This document shows, in pieces, positions 27,375 to 38,051 of a stretch of 64,000 nucleotides of DNA. The stretch is taken from NCBI RefSeq assembly GCF_018476905.1, contig NZ_JAHCVK010000001.1, positions 806,001-870,000 on the forward strand, given 5' to 3'. The notes beneath the pieces are model-generated. The model was not told the origin of the DNA. It saw nothing but the letters and a program-made list of their open reading frames with translations, and searched no databases. This DNA is from Geomobilimonas luticola. GTDB taxonomy: Bacteria; Desulfobacterota; Desulfuromonadia; Geobacterales; Geobacteraceae. Position 1 is the stretch's first letter. Each line of letters begins with the position of its first letter. A program made the translations under genes and the position numbers.

Positions 27375-28715
27375 GTGAAAAGGATTTTCACGCTGTCGTG
27401 GTTGATGGTGATGTTCCCCTTGGGGGCATTTGCAGAAAGTGACCGGCTTGGACTGGGGGATTCGATTCGGCTGGCCCTGGAGAAGAACCATCTCCTCAAG
27501 GCGGCTCTCTACGAGCGTAAAGCCGCAGAACGAAGCGTTGCCATCGGTCGTGGCGGCTATCTTCCCAGGGTCTATCTTGAGGAAACGGCCGCAGTCTCCA
27601 ACTCACCGACCCGTACCTTCATGATGAAGCTGGACGAGGGGCGCTTTGGCCAGAGTGACTTCGAGATCGGCAACCTGAACAATCCGGGACGTTATAGCGA
27701 TTTCCGCACCGCCTTAACCCTGGAACAGCCGCTTCTGGACTTTCGCATCGGCCGCGCCCTGGAGATGGCCCGTGCTGAAGACGCATCCCGCTCTTTTGCC
27801 CTGGAGCGCCGCCGCCAGGAGGTGGCGTTTCTGGTGTATGGCGCCTATCTGGAGGTTCAGAAGGCAAAGGCGGGCCTCGCCGTTGCTGACCAGGCCGTCC
27901 GGGATGCCCGGGAACACCAGCGGCTGGCCCAAGTCCGCACCGCCGCCGGCGTCGGTCTGAAGTCCGACGAACTGCGGACCCGCACCTTCCTGTCGGAGAT
28001 GGAACAGCAGCAGATAACGGCCGCCAATAATGTCCTTCTCGGCAAACTGCGGCTGGCCCAGGTAGTGGGTATGGAAGCGGGAGAGACCATCGATACGACC
28101 GAGAACCTAGATGCACCTGTGCTGAAATACACCAGTCAGGAGTTGGTCCAGGAGGCGCTCGCGACCCGACCGGACCTGAAGGAACGGGAACAGGGGACGG
28201 AAAAGGCGGACGCAGCGGTGGCGATGGCCCGGAGCGCCTATCTTCCCACGGTTTACGGGAGTGCCACTTACCAGGTGAACGACCATGATGTCCCCTTTGG
28301 GCGGGACAACGATTCGTGGGTGCTGGCAGCCAATCTTCGCTGGGACCTGTTCGATGGCATGCGGAGGTACAACGAGGTCGGCCGTGCCCGGTTGCAGCAA
28401 AGTGCAACAGCCGAATACCTGGAAAGCTACCGCAAGGAAGTCGCCCTTCAGGTGCAGGAAGCCTATCTGCGCCGGGAGGAGACGGGTAAACGGCTTGAAG
28501 TCGCCCGCCATACCGTTCTCGATGCAGAGGAGGCCGTACGCCTGGTCAGCCGCCGCTACGAAAACGCCCTCGCCACATCGGTGGAGCTGCTCGATGCCCA
28601 GACAGCCCTGAACCGGACGAGGGTGCAGCTGGTGGATACGGAGAGCGGGTACGCCCTGGCAACGGCCCGGCTCTACCATGCAGCGGGAATATTCCTCAAG
28701 GAGGTTGCGCAATGA
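27375..28715 (+). CDS. TolC-family outer membrane efflux protein
   Basis: A 446-residue outer-membrane channel of the tripartite efflux type, with a signal peptide (KRIFTLSWLMVMFPLGAFAES) and two OEP repeats of long amphipathic helices. GTG at 27375 is preferred over ATG 27369 because GGTGGAGG lies six to eight bases before it, while it abuts the ATG. First gene of the TolC-MFP-RND operon; stop overlaps the next start (ATGA). Confidence 0.9.
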   Translation: MKRIFTLSWLMVMFPLGAFAESDRLGLGDSIRLALEKNHLLKAALYERKAAERSVAIGRGGYLPRVYLEETAAVSNSPTRTFMMKLDEGRFGQSDFEIGNLNNPGRYSDFRTALTLEQPLLDFRIGRALEMARAEDASRSFALERRRQEVAFLVYGAYLEVQKAKAGLAVADQAVRDAREHQRLAQVRTAAGVGLKSDELRTRTFLSEMEQQQITAANNVLLGKLRLAQVVGMEAGETIDTTENLDAPVLKYTSQELVQEALATRPDLKEREQGTEKADAAVAMARSAYLPTVYGSATYQVNDHDVPFGRDNDSWVLAANLRWDLFDGMRRYNEVGRARLQQSATAEYLESYRKEVALQVQEAYLRREETGKRLEVARHTVLDAEEAVRLVSRRYENALATSVELLDAQTALNRTRVQLVDTESGYALATARLYHAAGIFLKEVAQ

Positions 28716-29827
28716 AAGGAACTGCGGCGCTGATAGCCGTTTCGCTGATGACGGTTGCCGTGCTGGGAATTGCCGGCTGCGGCGACAAGGGCAAAGATGA
28801 GGCAGGGAAAACCGCTCCCCGGGTCATACCGGGGGTGGCCGTCCAGGCAGTGGCGGAGGAAACGATCGCCGACCGGCAGGAAGCCGTCGGCACGGTCCGG
28901 GCGAAGAACGCCTTTGCCCTTGCCGCCCGTATTCCCGGCACGGTCAGCTCGGTGCTGGTGAAGGAGGGGGACCGGGTCGCGAAGGGGAAGCTTCTTCTGA
29001 CCCTGGACGCGGCGGAGAGCACCTCAGGAGCAGCCAGTGCCCAGGCCGGCGTGGAAGAGGCGCGGCACGGTGTGGAGGAGGCCCGGGCCCGCAGGCAACT
29101 GGCCGATGCGACCTTCGAGCGTTATCACAAACTCTTCGTCGAGCAGGCGGTTACCCGCCAGGAGTTCGATGGCCGCCAGACCGAAAAGGAAGTGGCTGCC
29201 CAGGGACTGGCCCGGGCCGAAGCCCGGCTGGCCCAGGCACGTGAAGCCGCCCGGACTGCCGGTGCTGTTGCAGGCTACACCCGCATTACCTCTCCTCTCG
29301 CAGGCATCATCACCGGCAAATCCGCGGATGTGGGGATGACGGTTTTTCCCGGCACCCCGCTTCTCACGGTGGAAGGAGAGGGGGGGTACCGGCTGGAAGC
29401 GGCTGTGCCCGAATCGCTGCTCGGCACGGTGCGGACCGGCCAGCAGGTGAGCGTCACCATCGACGGTGTTGCCGGAGCGCTCTCCGGAAAGGTCGCCGAA
29501 GTAGTGCCGATTTCGGATCCCGCCAGCAGGACCTTCACGGTCAAGGTGGATGTTCCGGCAAAGGGACTCCGTTCCGGAGCCTATGGCAGGGTCGAATTCC
29601 CGACGGGCTCCCATCAGGGAATCCTGGTGCCGAAAACCGCCGTTGTCGAGCGAGGTGCCCTCACGTCGCTCTGGGTGGTGGAGAAGGACAAAACCGTCCG
29701 GATGCGGCTGATCAGGACCGGCAAGACCTATGGCGAGAAGGTGGAAGTGCTTTCCGGTCTTACCGCCGGGGAGGCCATTGTCACCGGCGGTATGGAGAAG
29801 GTCGTCGACGGAGCGCGGGTGGAATAG
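28712..29827 (+). CDS. RND efflux periplasmic adaptor (MFP) lipoprotein
   Basis: A 371-residue membrane-fusion protein. The signal peptide ends in a lipobox (LGIAGC), so it is probably anchored to the inner membrane. The biotinyl-lipoyl-like hairpin (GTVSSVLVKEGDRVAKGKLL), a coiled coil (about 105-190) and beta-barrel domains follow in the usual order. It links the RND pump at 30008 with the TolC-type channel. Overlap with the upstream gene (ATGA) implies coupled translation. Confidence 0.92.
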   Translation: MKGTAALIAVSLMTVAVLGIAGCGDKGKDEAGKTAPRVIPGVAVQAVAEETIADRQEAVGTVRAKNAFALAARIPGTVSSVLVKEGDRVAKGKLLLTLDAAESTSGAASAQAGVEEARHGVEEARARRQLADATFERYHKLFVEQAVTRQEFDGRQTEKEVAAQGLARAEARLAQAREAARTAGAVAGYTRITSPLAGIITGKSADVGMTVFPGTPLLTVEGEGGYRLEAAVPESLLGTVRTGQQVSVTIDGVAGALSGKVAEVVPISDPASRTFTVKVDVPAKGLRSGAYGRVEFPTGSHQGILVPKTAVVERGALTSLWVVEKDKTVRMRLIRTGKTYGEKVEVLSGLTAGEAIVTGGMEKVVDGARVE

Positions 29828-29878
29828 AAAACCATCTACAGAGATAACTGAGATGTGAGGAGATCAAGAGCAAAAGCG

Positions 29879-29955
29879 TTCCCCCCTCCTGCCTCCCCCC
29901 TCCGGGGGGAGAACACTTTGCCCTCCCCCAGCGGGGGAGGGGTGGGTGGGGGAAG
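29879..29955. repeat. C/G-rich inverted repeat between MFP and RND genes
   Basis: Two adjacent palindromes (CCCCCCTCC...GGGGGGAG and CCCTCCCCC...GGGGGAGGG). The flanks carry CTACAGAG (29832) and CTCTGTGG (29968) facing each other, so one repeat may be nested in another. This interrupts the operon between the adaptor and the pump. Confidence 0.6.
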
Positions 29956-30007
29956 CTTTTATGTTTTTCTCTGTGGCAGATTTTGACTGATTTGGGAGAT
30001 GATTTAC

Positions 30008-33000
30008 ATGCAAAACCTCGGGTTTGCCGGCCGGATTGCCCGCGCCTTCATTAATTCCAAGCTGACCCCCCTCATCGTTGCGGCATCGCTGCTTCTCGGC
30101 GTCTTTGCGGTCAAGGTGACCCCCCGTGAGGAAGAGCCCCAGATCAAGGTGCCGATGATCGACATCTACTTCCCCCTTCCCGGCGCGTCTCCGAAAGAGG
30201 TGGAAGAACGGGTCGTCAAGCCGTTCGAATGCAAGATGTGGGAGATCAAGGGGGTCGAGTACGTCTATTCCATGAGTCGTCCCGGCCTCGGTGTCGTCAC
30301 GGTCCGTTTCCTGGTCGGGCAGAATACGGAAGAGTCGCTCGTCAAGGTCTACAACCAGATCATGAGCAGCCGCAAGCTCCTTCCTCCCGGGGCGGGCGAG
30401 CCGTTGGTGGCCCCCAAGTCCATCGACGACGTGCCGATCCTGACGCTCACGCTCTGGTCCGAGCGGTACGACCACCATATGCTCCGTCGCATCGCCCGAG
30501 AGGTGTGCGACGATCTCAAGAAGAGCCCGGAAGTCGCCGAAACGGATATCAAAGGGGGGCTTCCGCGACAGGTGCGGGTCCAGCTCGATGCGGGCCGGTT
30601 GGCGGCCCGGCAGCTCTCCCCCTTGCAGGTGATGTCGGCGCTTCAGAAAGGCAATGCGGCGCTCCAGACCGGCAGCATGGCCACCGGCAACCGGCAGTAC
30701 CTGGTGGAGACCGGTGAGCTTCTTGGTGATGTGGATGGGGTCCGGCGGCTGGTGGTGGGTGTTGCCGCCGGCAAGCCGGTCTATCTGGCCGATGTGGCCA
30801 CCGTGGAGGACGGCCCGGAGGAGCCGAAGAACTACGTCTTCTTTGGTCTAGGTGCAGCCGATAGGACCTATGGGTCCCATGGGACCTATAACAAAAAAAC
30901 CGATTACCCCGCCGTAACCGTCTCCGTCGCCAAACGAAAGGGGGCCAACGCCACCTGGGTTGCGGAGGACCTGGTCAAGCGGGTGGAGAACCTGAAGGGG
31001 AAAGTCATTCCTTCCGACGTGCAGGTAACGGTTACCCGCAACTACGGCGAGACGGCACGGGACAAGAACAACGAACTCCTCTTTCACATGTTCCTGGCGG
31101 CCATTTCGGTCACCATCCTCATTGCGGTCTTCATGGGGTGGCGCGCCGGGGCCGTGGCGGCCATCGCCATTCCGGTCACCCTGGCCCTGACCATGCTGAT
31201 CTTCTATCTCATCGGCTACACGCTCAACCGTATCACCCTCTTTGCCCTGATCTTTTCCATCGGCATCCTGGTTGACGATGCCATCGTGGTGGTGGAGAAC
31301 ATCCACCGCTACTTCACCACCACCCGCCTGAAACCCTTGGAAGCAGCCGTCCGGGCGGTTGACGAGATCGGCAATCCGACGGTGCTCGCCACCTTCGCGG
31401 TTATCGCCTCCATCCTCCCCATGGGATTCGTGGGGGGGCTGATGGGGCCCTACATGCGGCCGATTCCGGTGGGCGCGAGCATGGCCATGCTCTTTTCGCT
31501 CCTGATTGCCTTCATCGTGACCCCCTATTATGCCTATCGCTTCATGAAGGGTGAGTCCCATTTTGATTCCACCGCCGAGCCGGAGGAGTCCAGGCTTACG
31601 GCGTTCTACCGCCGGGTCATGGGGGCGCTCCTCCACCGGAAACCGGTCCGGAACGGTTTCCTGGCCGGGGTGGTGGTGCTTCTCCTCCTCTCCTGCTCCC
31701 TCATATATTTCAAGCTCGTGACGGTCAAGATGCTCCCCTTTGACAACAAGAACGAGCTGCAGGTGATCATCGATACCCCCGACGGCAGCACCCTGGAGGA
31801 GACGGCGCGGCTGACGGCGGAGCTGGGGGACGCCCTGCGCAAGGTGCCGGAGGTGACCGATTTCCAGACGTATGCGGGGACAAGCGCCCCCTTCAACTTC
31901 AATGGCCTGGTGCGGCATTATTACCTGCGCAGGGGGCCCAATGTGGCGGACATCCAGGTCAACCTGCTCCACAAGGAAGAGCGGAAGGAGCAGTCCCACG
32001 ACATCGCCCGCCGGATACGGCCCCAGCTGAAGGCCATTGCCGACAGATACGGGGCGCGGATCAAGGTGGCGGAGATCCCCCCCGGACCACCAGTTCTTTC
32101 CACGCTGGTTGCCGAGGTCTACGGCCCCGATGACGCCACCCGGTCGGATATCGCCCGGCAGGTCAAGGAAATCTTCAGCAAGACTCCCGGCGTGGTCGAC
32201 GTGGACTGGTACCGGGAGGATGACCAGACCAAATATACCTTTGCCGTGGACAAGGAGAAGGCGGCCCTTGCCGGCATCGACACCGCCGAGGTAGTGAAAA
32301 CCCTCCGCATCGCCCTGGACGGTGAGGATGCGGGGCTTCTCCATGTCCCCCACGAAAAGGAGCCGGTCGCCATCAACCTGCGTCTCCCCGTGGCGGACCG
32401 GAGCTCCGTGACGAGCCTCTCCTCCATCTACGTACCGGGAGCACGGGGTAATGTTCCCCTCTCCGAACTGGTACGGGTAACGAGCGGCAACGAAGAGAAG
32501 TCCCTCTATCGGAAGAACCTGAAAAGCGTGGTCTACGTCACCGGCGACGTGGCGGGGGTGATCGAGGCGCCGGTCTATGCCATCCTGAAGATGCAGAAGG
32601 AGATCGAGAATATCCCCCTGCCGGGGGGGTACCGGATCGAGCAGCTGGCTTCCCGCCAGCCCTGGAGCGAGGAGAAGCCGGGGCTCAAGTGGGACGGCGA
32701 ATGGCACATAACCTACGAGGTGTTCCGCGACCTGGGGCTCGCCTTCGGGGCGGTCATGGTTCTCATCTACATCCTGGTGGTGGCCTGGTTCAAGGACTTC
32801 ACCACCCCACTGGTGATCATGGCCCCCATCCCCCTCACCCTCATCGGCATTCTGCCGGGTCATGCCGTCATGGGGGCGTTCTTCACGGCGACGAGCATGA
32901 TCGGCTTCATCGCCCTGGCGGGGATCATCGTCCGGAACTCCATCATCCTCATCGACTTTGCCGAGATGAAACGGCGGGAGGGGATGGCGCTGGACGAGGC

Positions 33001-33247
33001 GATCATCGAGGCGGGGGCCGTCCGCTTCCGTCCCATGCTGCTGACGGCCGCTGCCGTGGTTGTGGGGAGTTTCGTCATCGTCTTCGACCCCATTTTCCAG
33101 GGGTTGGCGCTTGCCATGATGTGCGGTGAGATAGCCTCCACGGCTCTTTCCCGGATCACTATTCCGGTTTTGTATTTCATGGTACAGTCATGGAAAGAGC
33201 GGCATCAGAGGGTGGTGAAGGAGAAAGATAAGTCATTGACCCCCTAG
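30008..33247 (+). CDS. RND efflux transporter permease
   Basis: A 1079-residue inner-membrane pump of the AcrB/RND superfamily: one N-terminal TM helix, a large periplasmic loop, a TM cluster, and the repeat of that arrangement. The proton-relay acidic residues lie in [20 protein letters not shown] 30008 is chosen since GGGAG sits nine bases before it; ATG 29999 abuts it. Residues about 285-294 ([10 protein letters not shown]) come from a GGTCCCATGGGACC palindrome that appears inserted in-frame in the periplasmic domain. The substrate cannot be told from sequence. Confidence 0.92.
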   Translation: MQNLGFAGRIARAFINSKLTPLIVAASLLLGVFAVKVTPREEEPQIKVPMIDIYFPLPGASPKEVEERVVKPFECKMWEIKGVEYVYSMSRPGLGVVTVRFLVGQNTEESLVKVYNQIMSSRKLLPPGAGEPLVAPKSIDDVPILTLTLWSERYDHHMLRRIAREVCDDLKKSPEVAETDIKGGLPRQVRVQLDAGRLAARQLSPLQVMSALQKGNAALQTGSMATGNRQYLVETGELLGDVDGVRRLVVGVAAGKPVYLADVATVEDGPEEPKNYVFFGLGAADRTYGSHGTYNKKTDYPAVTVSVAKRKGANATWVAEDLVKRVENLKGKVIPSDVQVTVTRNYGETARDKNNELLFHMFLAAISVTILIAVFMGWRAGAVAAIAIPVTLALTMLIFYLIGYTLNRITLFALIFSIGILVDDAIVVVENIHRYFTTTRLKPLEAAVRAVDEIGNPTVLATFAVIASILPMGFVGGLMGPYMRPIPVGASMAMLFSLLIAFIVTPYYAYRFMKGESHFDSTAEPEESRLTAFYRRVMGALLHRKPVRNGFLAGVVVLLLLSCSLIYFKLVTVKMLPFDNKNELQVIIDTPDGSTLEETARLTAELGDALRKVPEVTDFQTYAGTSAPFNFNGLVRHYYLRRGPNVADIQVNLLHKEERKEQSHDIARRIRPQLKAIADRYGARIKVAEIPPGPPVLSTLVAEVYGPDDATRSDIARQVKEIFSKTPGVVDVDWYREDDQTKYTFAVDKEKAALAGIDTAEVVKTLRIALDGEDAGLLHVPHEKEPVAINLRLPVADRSSVTSLSSIYVPGARGNVPLSELVRVTSGNEEKSLYRKNLKSVVYVTGDVAGVIEAPVYAILKMQKEIENIPLPGGYRIEQLASRQPWSEEKPGLKWDGEWHITYEVFRDLGLAFGAVMVLIYILVVAWFKDFTTPLVIMAPIPLTLIGILPGHAVMGAFFTATSMIGFIALAGIIVRNSIILIDFAEMKRREGMALDEAIIEAGAVRFRPMLLTAAAVVVGSFVIVFDPIFQGLALAMMCGEIASTALSRITIPVLYFMVQSWKERHQRVVKEKDKSLTP
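30861..30889. repeat. GGTCCCATGGGACC palindrome inside the RND gene (in-frame)
   Basis: A perfect 14-bp palindrome flanked by further AGGACCTAT/ATGGGACC-type repeats, together about 29 bases. It encodes a hydrophilic loop in the pump without changing the frame. Confidence 0.6.
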
Positions 33248-33341
33248 AGATGGGGCGAGGGGGCGCTCCGAAACAGATCAACAACGCCGAGTTGCCGTGC
33301 ATGATGGGGTTTTGACGGGAAGCAAAATCAGGGGAGGCTGG

Positions 33342-33764
33342 ATGTTCTGGCAGAAAAGTAAACCGGTTGGGAATGAAGGGATGGGCCTGGCGGAAAAAGT
33401 GGCGACGGAGGCGGAGGGGTTCTACCGCTCCAAAAAGATGCACTGTGCCGAGGCGGTGCTCCTGGCGGTGAAGAACAACTTCAGGCCGGAGGTCCCCGAC
33501 TCGGTTATAGAGGTGGCGATCGGTTTCGGTGGTGGCTCGGGTACCGGCTGTCTCTGCGGTGCCGTGGTTGGCGGGACCATGGCCTTCGGGCTGGTCATTC
33601 CCCACGACCAGAAGCGGGTCAACAAGCTTACCCAGGAGCTTCACCACTGGTTCAAGAGCCAGTACGGCGCTGTCTGCTGCAGGACCGTCCGCGCCAACCA
33701 TAAGGGGATCTGTGCCGAGTTGACGGGGGCCGTGGCGGGCAAGGTCGCGGAGTTGCTTTCGTAG
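33342..33764 (+). CDS. C_GCAxxG_C_C family redox-type protein
   Basis: A 140-residue protein named after its cysteine pattern: C in MHCAEAVLLAV, then GTGCLCGAVVGG, and late cysteines in AVCCRTVRANHKGICAE. The conserved cysteines suggest a metal or redox cofactor; members are common in metal-reducing and anaerobic bacteria, with unknown function. ATG 33342 follows GGGGAGG. It lies downstream of the efflux pump, probably in the same operon. Confidence 0.85.
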   Translation: MFWQKSKPVGNEGMGLAEKVATEAEGFYRSKKMHCAEAVLLAVKNNFRPEVPDSVIEVAIGFGGGSGTGCLCGAVVGGTMAFGLVIPHDQKRVNKLTQELHHWFKSQYGAVCCRTVRANHKGICAELTGAVAGKVAELLS

Positions 33765-33859
33765 AGGCTGGGCGCGATCTTCCGACCATCTCGCCGAAAT
33801 CTCGCACCCGAGAAACGTTCAGGAATCCAGGTAAGGTACTCTCGCGAAGGAGGCCAGCA

Positions 33860-34258
33860 ATGGAACTTACGACGGCGTATGCATTCGGCAAGACCGTTTC
33901 ACTCCCCTATGCCGAGGTGGAACGGAAGGTGCGGGAAGAGCTTCTGAAGGAAGGATTCGGCGTCCTGACCGAGATCGACGTGAAGGAGAAGTTCCGGGAG
34001 AAGCTCGGTCGGGAATTCCGGAACTACATCATCCTTGGCGCCTGCAATCCGGCCCTTGCCTGGGAGGCATTCGGCCGGGAACTCGCTATCGGGACGCTGC
34101 TCCCCTGCAACGTGGTGGTCTATGCCGGCGACGACGGACAGACGGTGGTGATGGTTATGGACCCGGTGGCGGCCCTCGGCGTGATCGGTAACCCTGAACT
34201 GACCGACCTGGCCGGAATTGTCAGGGAAAAGATGGAACGGGTGCTCGCGGCGCTCTGA
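33860..34258 (+). CDS. DUF302 protein
   Basis: A 132-residue protein with the DUF302 fold: [18 protein letters not shown], then [17 protein letters not shown] and [12 protein letters not shown]302 proteins often occur near heavy-metal or sulfur-handling genes, consistent with the rhodanese and ArsR genes here, but the activity is unknown. RBS GAAGGAGG precedes the ATG. Confidence 0.88.
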   Translation: MELTTAYAFGKTVSLPYAEVERKVREELLKEGFGVLTEIDVKEKFREKLGREFRNYIILGACNPALAWEAFGRELAIGTLLPCNVVVYAGDDGQTVVMVMDPVAALGVIGNPELTDLAGIVREKMERVLAAL

Positions 34259-34307
34259 TCAAACACCTTGGGGGAAATTCCCCCCATTACACAAAGAGGA
34301 GAATTGC

Positions 34308-34520
34308 ATGTATATCGATCGACTGCTCAGAATCATCGCCGGCAGCTTCATCGTCCTGTCGCTGCTGCTGGCCCACTTTCACAACATCAACTGGCTCTGG
34401 TTCACCGGTTTCGTGGGGCTCAACCTGTTCCAGTCCGGATTCACCAACTGGTGCCCCATGATTACCATCCTGGAGAAGGCGGGGGTGCCCAGGTTTCCCA
34501 AGGAGTGCTGCGGGAAGTGA
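34308..34520 (+). CDS. DUF2892 small membrane protein
   Basis: A 70-residue protein with two hydrophobic helices ([16 protein letters not shown] and [15 protein letters not shown]) and the typical DUF2892 motif TNWCPM, with two more cysteines at the C-terminus (KECCGK). Such inner-membrane proteins commonly accompany rhodanese genes; a sulfur-relay role is suggested but unproven. RBS AGAGGAG upstream. Confidence 0.85.
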   Translation: MYIDRLLRIIAGSFIVLSLLLAHFHNINWLWFTGFVGLNLFQSGFTNWCPMITILEKAGVPRFPKECCGK

Positions 34521-34530
34521 GAGGGAGATA

Positions 34531-34556
34531 TTCCCCCTCCCTTGATGGGAGGGAAA
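34531..34556. repeat. C/G-rich palindrome CCCTCCCTTGATGGGAGGG
   Basis: An intergenic palindrome of the same type as the one at 51189-51302 (CCCTCCCTCGATGGGAGGG), between the DUF2892 and MBL-fold genes. Confidence 0.6.
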
Positions 34557-34601
34557 CTTTGAGTTTTCAAGATGTGAGTTGCATGCCAGCGGGAGGGGAC
34601 C

Positions 34602-35432
34602 ATGAGCTACCGGATTACCGTTCTGTGCGACAACAGCGTCGGTCCCATGACCGGCACCCTTGGCGAGCACGGGTTTGCCGCCTTCGTGGAGTACGCTGGA
34701 GGGGCACTCCTGTTCGATACCGGCCAGGGGGAGACTTTGATCCACAACGCCCGGCGGATGGGGAAGAACCTCTGTAGGACGGACCGGGTGGTGCTTTCCC
34801 ATGGGCACTACGATCATACCGGTGGTCTGAAGCCCCTGCTGCAGACCTGCGGATCGAAGGAGGTGCTGGCCCACCCCGGTGTCTTCGCGAGCCGCTACCG
34901 GGTGAAGGATACGGGGGAGAGTGTCCCCATCGGCATCCCCTTCGGGGAGGCAGAACTGCTCAAGTTCGGTGCGACCTTCGATCTTTCCTCCTCCTTCCGG
35001 GAGATAGGGCCGGGGCTTTTTCTCACCGGGGAGGTGCCACGCCTGACCCCGTTCGAGAAGGGAGACAGCGGCCTCTACTGCGACGAAAAGGGGTGCCATG
35101 CCGATACCCTGCCGGACGACCAGTCCCTGGTAATCACCACCGGCAAGGGGCTCGTCCTGCTGCTCGGCTGCTGCCATGCCGGGCTCGTCAATACCGTCCG
35201 GCTTTCCCGGGAACGGACCGGGGTGGCGGACGTTCATGCCGTGGTGGGCGGGACCCATCTCGGCTTTTCCTCGCCGGAACAGCTGGAAGAAACTATAAAG
35301 GCCCTGCGCGGCTATGGCATGCTGAAGCTCTGCGTCAGCCACTGTACCGGTTTCAACGCGGCGGCACGGCTGGCCCGGGAGTTTCCGGCGGAGTTCCACC
35401 CGGCACAGGTCGGCTACACGCTGGAAGTATAA
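34602..35432 (+). CDS. MBL-fold metallo-hydrolase
   Basis: A 276-residue metallo-beta-lactamase fold enzyme. The metal ligands HGHYDH (residues 67-72), later GCCHAGLVN and a C-terminal His (CVSHCTGF) are present. It resembles the archaeal/bacterial MBL group that includes 7,8-dihydropterin-6-methyl-4-(beta-D-ribofuranosyl)aminobenzene synthase-like proteins (GxHxGFSSPEQL pattern). The real substrate is not known. Good RBS (GGGAGGGGACC). Confidence 0.88.
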   Translation: MSYRITVLCDNSVGPMTGTLGEHGFAAFVEYAGGALLFDTGQGETLIHNARRMGKNLCRTDRVVLSHGHYDHTGGLKPLLQTCGSKEVLAHPGVFASRYRVKDTGESVPIGIPFGEAELLKFGATFDLSSSFREIGPGLFLTGEVPRLTPFEKGDSGLYCDEKGCHADTLPDDQSLVITTGKGLVLLLGCCHAGLVNTVRLSRERTGVADVHAVVGGTHLGFSSPEQLEETIKALRGYGMLKLCVSHCTGFNAAARLAREFPAEFHPAQVGYTLEV

Positions 35433-35501
35433 TACCGGCACAATCAAACTGCCGAGGTTTGGTCTGGTCGGTGAAATAATAATGAGAGAGGTTCTCCATC
35501 G

Positions 35502-35879
35502 ATGAAGACGGTTCTTGCTGTTACTGCAATCGTAACGGTCCTGGCGGCATCGGCTGTTGCCGCGGGATACAAAAACATCGCGTCCGGTGAAGCCAAAGGG
35601 CTGCTGGCAAAGAAAAAGTCGGTCTATCTGCTGGATGTCCGGACGCCGGACGAGTACCGCCAGGCACGTCTGGCGGGATCGGTGCTGATTCCGGTCAACG
35701 AGATCGAGCGGCGGCTGGGTGAGATCCCGAAGAACAGGCCGGTGCTGGTCTACTGCGCGGTCGGTTCCCGTTCCGGAATGGTGGCCGGTTATCTGGCGGG
35801 GAAGGGGTACGGGGAGGTGTACAACATGCAGGACGGGATTGTGGGATGGTATCGCAACGGTTACCCCATCTCACGTTAG
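35502..35879 (+). CDS. Exported rhodanese-like sulfurtransferase
   Basis: A 125-residue protein with a signal peptide (about residues 1-21) and a single rhodanese domain. The active-site loop YCAVGSRSG contains the catalytic Cys, and LLDVRTPDEYRQARLAGS is the conserved N-terminal motif. Acting in the periplasm, it could move sulfane sulfur. It follows DUF2892 and MBL-fold genes, a grouping typical of sulfur-responsive operons. Confidence 0.9.
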   Translation: MKTVLAVTAIVTVLAASAVAAGYKNIASGEAKGLLAKKKSVYLLDVRTPDEYRQARLAGSVLIPVNEIERRLGEIPKNRPVLVYCAVGSRSGMVAGYLAGKGYGEVYNMQDGIVGWYRNGYPISR

Positions 35880-35893
35880 CAAACGTGAGTTTT

Positions 35894-36073
35894 GTGAGTG
35901 ATGAGTGCCCCGTTGCGCTCAGAGTCCGCTCGCCCCGCCGGCTGTACGGCTCATTTCGCGTCGGCCGATCAACTCACCCTGACGGGCTCGAACAGGATCG
36001 ACCGACTTTGCTCCATTCGCCTACAGCGGCTGGTTCTCGGGCACATTCGCTCCACGGGGCATTCACCCCTCAC
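35894..36073. repeat. MITE-like intergenic element, copy B (with copy at 14878)
   Basis: A 180-bp element with 19-bp imperfect terminal inverted repeats (GTGAGTGATGAGTGCCCCG and CGGGGCATTCACCCCTCAC). It shares ordered blocks with the element at 14878-15028 and has an extra ~38-bp stretch in the middle (about 35968-36005). It lies just upstream of the ArsR gene, so it may separate that gene from the operon promoter. Confidence 0.75.
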
Positions 36074-36100
36074 TGATTCGGGAAAAGAAGGAATGGATTT

Positions 36101-36373
36101 ATGAACAACGGTTTTCAGGAAAAGGCATCGCTGCTCAGGGTGCTCGGGCATCCGGTGCGGCTCAGGATCGTGGCAGGACTGGCCCGGGAAGGGGCCTGCG
36201 TGAAGGATATCTGGGAGTGCCTGGAGATACCCCAGGCGGTGGTGTCGCAGCATCTCAAGGTGATGAAGGAGCACGGCATCCTGGAGGCGCGGCGGGATGG
36301 TACGCGGGTCCGTTACGCCCTGCGGGGTGAGATGCTGACGGAGCTGGTCAGGGTTCTCCGGCTTGCGATTTGA
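36101..36373 (+). CDS. ArsR-family transcriptional regulator
   Basis: A 90-residue winged-helix repressor. The recognition region ([20 protein letters not shown]) is typical. The classical ELCVCDL metal site is absent; instead cysteines occur in [12 protein letters not shown], so the signal could be a different thiophile or reactive sulfur. It may control the efflux/rhodanese operon upstream. Its 3' end overlaps the convergent chemoreceptor gene by 26 bases. Confidence 0.88.
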   Translation: MNNGFQEKASLLRVLGHPVRLRIVAGLAREGACVKDIWECLEIPQAVVSQHLKVMKEHGILEARRDGTRVRYALRGEMLTELVRVLRLAI

Positions 36374-38051
36374 AGGGGTTCAGCTCCTTCTGGAGTTTGG
36401 TGTTCAGGTCGGTGATCGCCTCGATCTCTTCCATGTTCTGCTTTGCCAGGGCGGCGTTTGATTCGATGAGCCGGCCTGCTTCACGCACGTAGTTCAGAAG
36501 CACATCCCCCATCATGATCTGCTGGATGCTCGTATCCCGGAGCTTCTTGACCTTTTCGTTGTCCTCGAGCACGCTCTTGAGGTAGAGACGGTTTCCCCGC
36601 GCCTGCTCCTGGGTGGAGGTGGTGATCCGCTGGGAGAGGAGCCGCATCTGCTCCAGCGCCTTGACGATCATGCTGATCCCCCGCTCCTGCTCCTGGGTGG
36701 CCCGCGTCACCTGTTTGACCCGTTCCAGGTTCTTTGCCGCCTCTTCGGTGATGAGCCGGCTGCCGGACGCCTGCTCCACCGTGGCGGTGGCGATCCTCTG
36801 CACCATGTCCGATGCTTCCGCCGCCCCCGTTTCGATCCTCACCAGGGCCTCGTTGGTCATGGCCGAGATCTTCACCCCCTCCTTGATCCGGTCCTTTCCC
36901 TGGGCCACCGATCGCTGCACGGCGGCGGTCTCCTTCTGAATGTCCTTCACCAGATCGTCGATCTCCCTGGCCGATTGGGCGGTACGGTGGGCCAGGGAAC
37001 GGACCTCTTCGGCCACCACGGCGAACGCCTTTCCCCGTTCCCCCGCCTGGGCGGCGATGATGGAGGCGTTGAGGGAGAGAAGGTTGGTCTGCTCCACCAC
37101 GTCCTGGATCACTTCCAGGAAACTGCCGATGCGGGCCGAATGCACCGACAGGCGGTGGATAGCCTCGTAGGATTCCTCGGTGCTTTTTTCGATGGCATTC
37201 ATGGCTTTCATGGTGGAAGTCATGGACTGCAGGCCATCCTGTGCCTGCTTGCGGACTCCCTCGGAACACTCGGCGGTCCGCTGGGCGTTGTCGCGGACGT
37301 TGCTGATGGCGGCCCCGATCTGGCTGATGGAGCTGGATGTCTGCTCGGTGGATATGGCAAGCGCCTCGATGTTGTCCGCGGACTGGCGGATGCTGAGGGC
37401 CATCTCCTCGATGGAGGCCGAGGTCTCCAGGACCGCGGCGGAGTAGTCCTTGATATTCTCGGCGATGGTGTCGGTGGTGGCGCTCATCTCCGTCGAGATC
37501 GACGCCCGCTCGTCGGTCCGCACCGCCAGTTCCTCGATTTCCCGGATCAGGACGTTCAGGAAGGCGTTCATCTCCTCCACCGCCCGCAGGGTTTCCGCCT
37601 CCTTTTCCGCCTGCTGCTCGTTTCCCGTCACCATGGTGAGGGATTTCTCCTTCAGGTGGCTGTGGAGGGGGGTCACCCGGTCCATGAGGAGCGAGATGTT
37701 CTCCGCCATGGAGAGGACCTTGCCGAGCATCGTGTCGTAACACCCCATGAGCGCGTTCAGTTCGTCGCCGTTTCCGGTCAGCGTGGCAGCGCAGTCGCTG
37801 GTGGATATCCGGCTCAGGGCTTGCCACTGGCGCTCAAGGTAGATTTTCATCACCTGCTTGATGATGTAGTAGCAGAAGGTGCCGACCAGGACGCCGGCAG
37901 TGAGGCAGCCGATCACATAGAGGGGGGTGAAGGCGCGGGCGCCGAAGAAGAGTGCGGAATAGAAGGGAAAGACAAGCCCCATGAGAAGGCCGAAGCCGAG
38001 CATGAAGTAAAAGGTGCTCCGGAGGGACGACAGGTATCTGCGCAGGTCCAT
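36348..38051 (-). CDS. Methyl-accepting chemotaxis protein
   Basis: A 567-residue receptor. Two hydrophobic helices lie near the N-terminus (about 13-35 and 42-63) with almost no periplasmic loop, so sensing is likely cytoplasmic or membrane-based. The rest is a long coiled coil with the signalling tip ([18 protein letters not shown], then [16 protein letters not shown]). No ligand-binding domain is recognised. No other chemotaxis genes are adjacent. Confidence 0.9.
   Translation of the reverse strand: MDLRRYLSSLRSTFYFMLGFGLLMGLVFPFYSALFFGARAFTPLYVIGCLTAGVLVGTFCYYIIKQVMKIYLERQWQALSRISTSDCAATLTGNGDELNALMGCYDTMLGKVLSMAENISLLMDRVTPLHSHLKEKSLTMVTGNEQQAEKEAETLRAVEEMNAFLNVLIREIEELAVRTDERASISTEMSATTDTIAENIKDYSAAVLETSASIEEMALSIRQSADNIEALAISTEQTSSSISQIGAAISNVRDNAQRTAECSEGVRKQAQDGLQSMTSTMKAMNAIEKSTEESYEAIHRLSVHSARIGSFLEVIQDVVEQTNLLSLNASIIAAQAGERGKAFAVVAEEVRSLAHRTAQSAREIDDLVKDIQKETAAVQRSVAQGKDRIKEGVKISAMTNEALVRIETGAAEASDMVQRIATATVEQASGSRLITEEAAKNLERVKQVTRATQEQERGISMIVKALEQMRLLSQRITTSTQEQARGNRLYLKSVLEDNEKVKKLRDTSIQQIMMGDVLLNYVREAGRLIESNAALAKQNMEEIEAITDLNTKLQKELNPFKSQAGEP

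Noticed and set aside
30848-32863. 671-codon minus-strand ORF in the RND gene
   Set aside because: Antisense shadow of a well-recognised RND pump; composition is low-complexity and no start signal is present.
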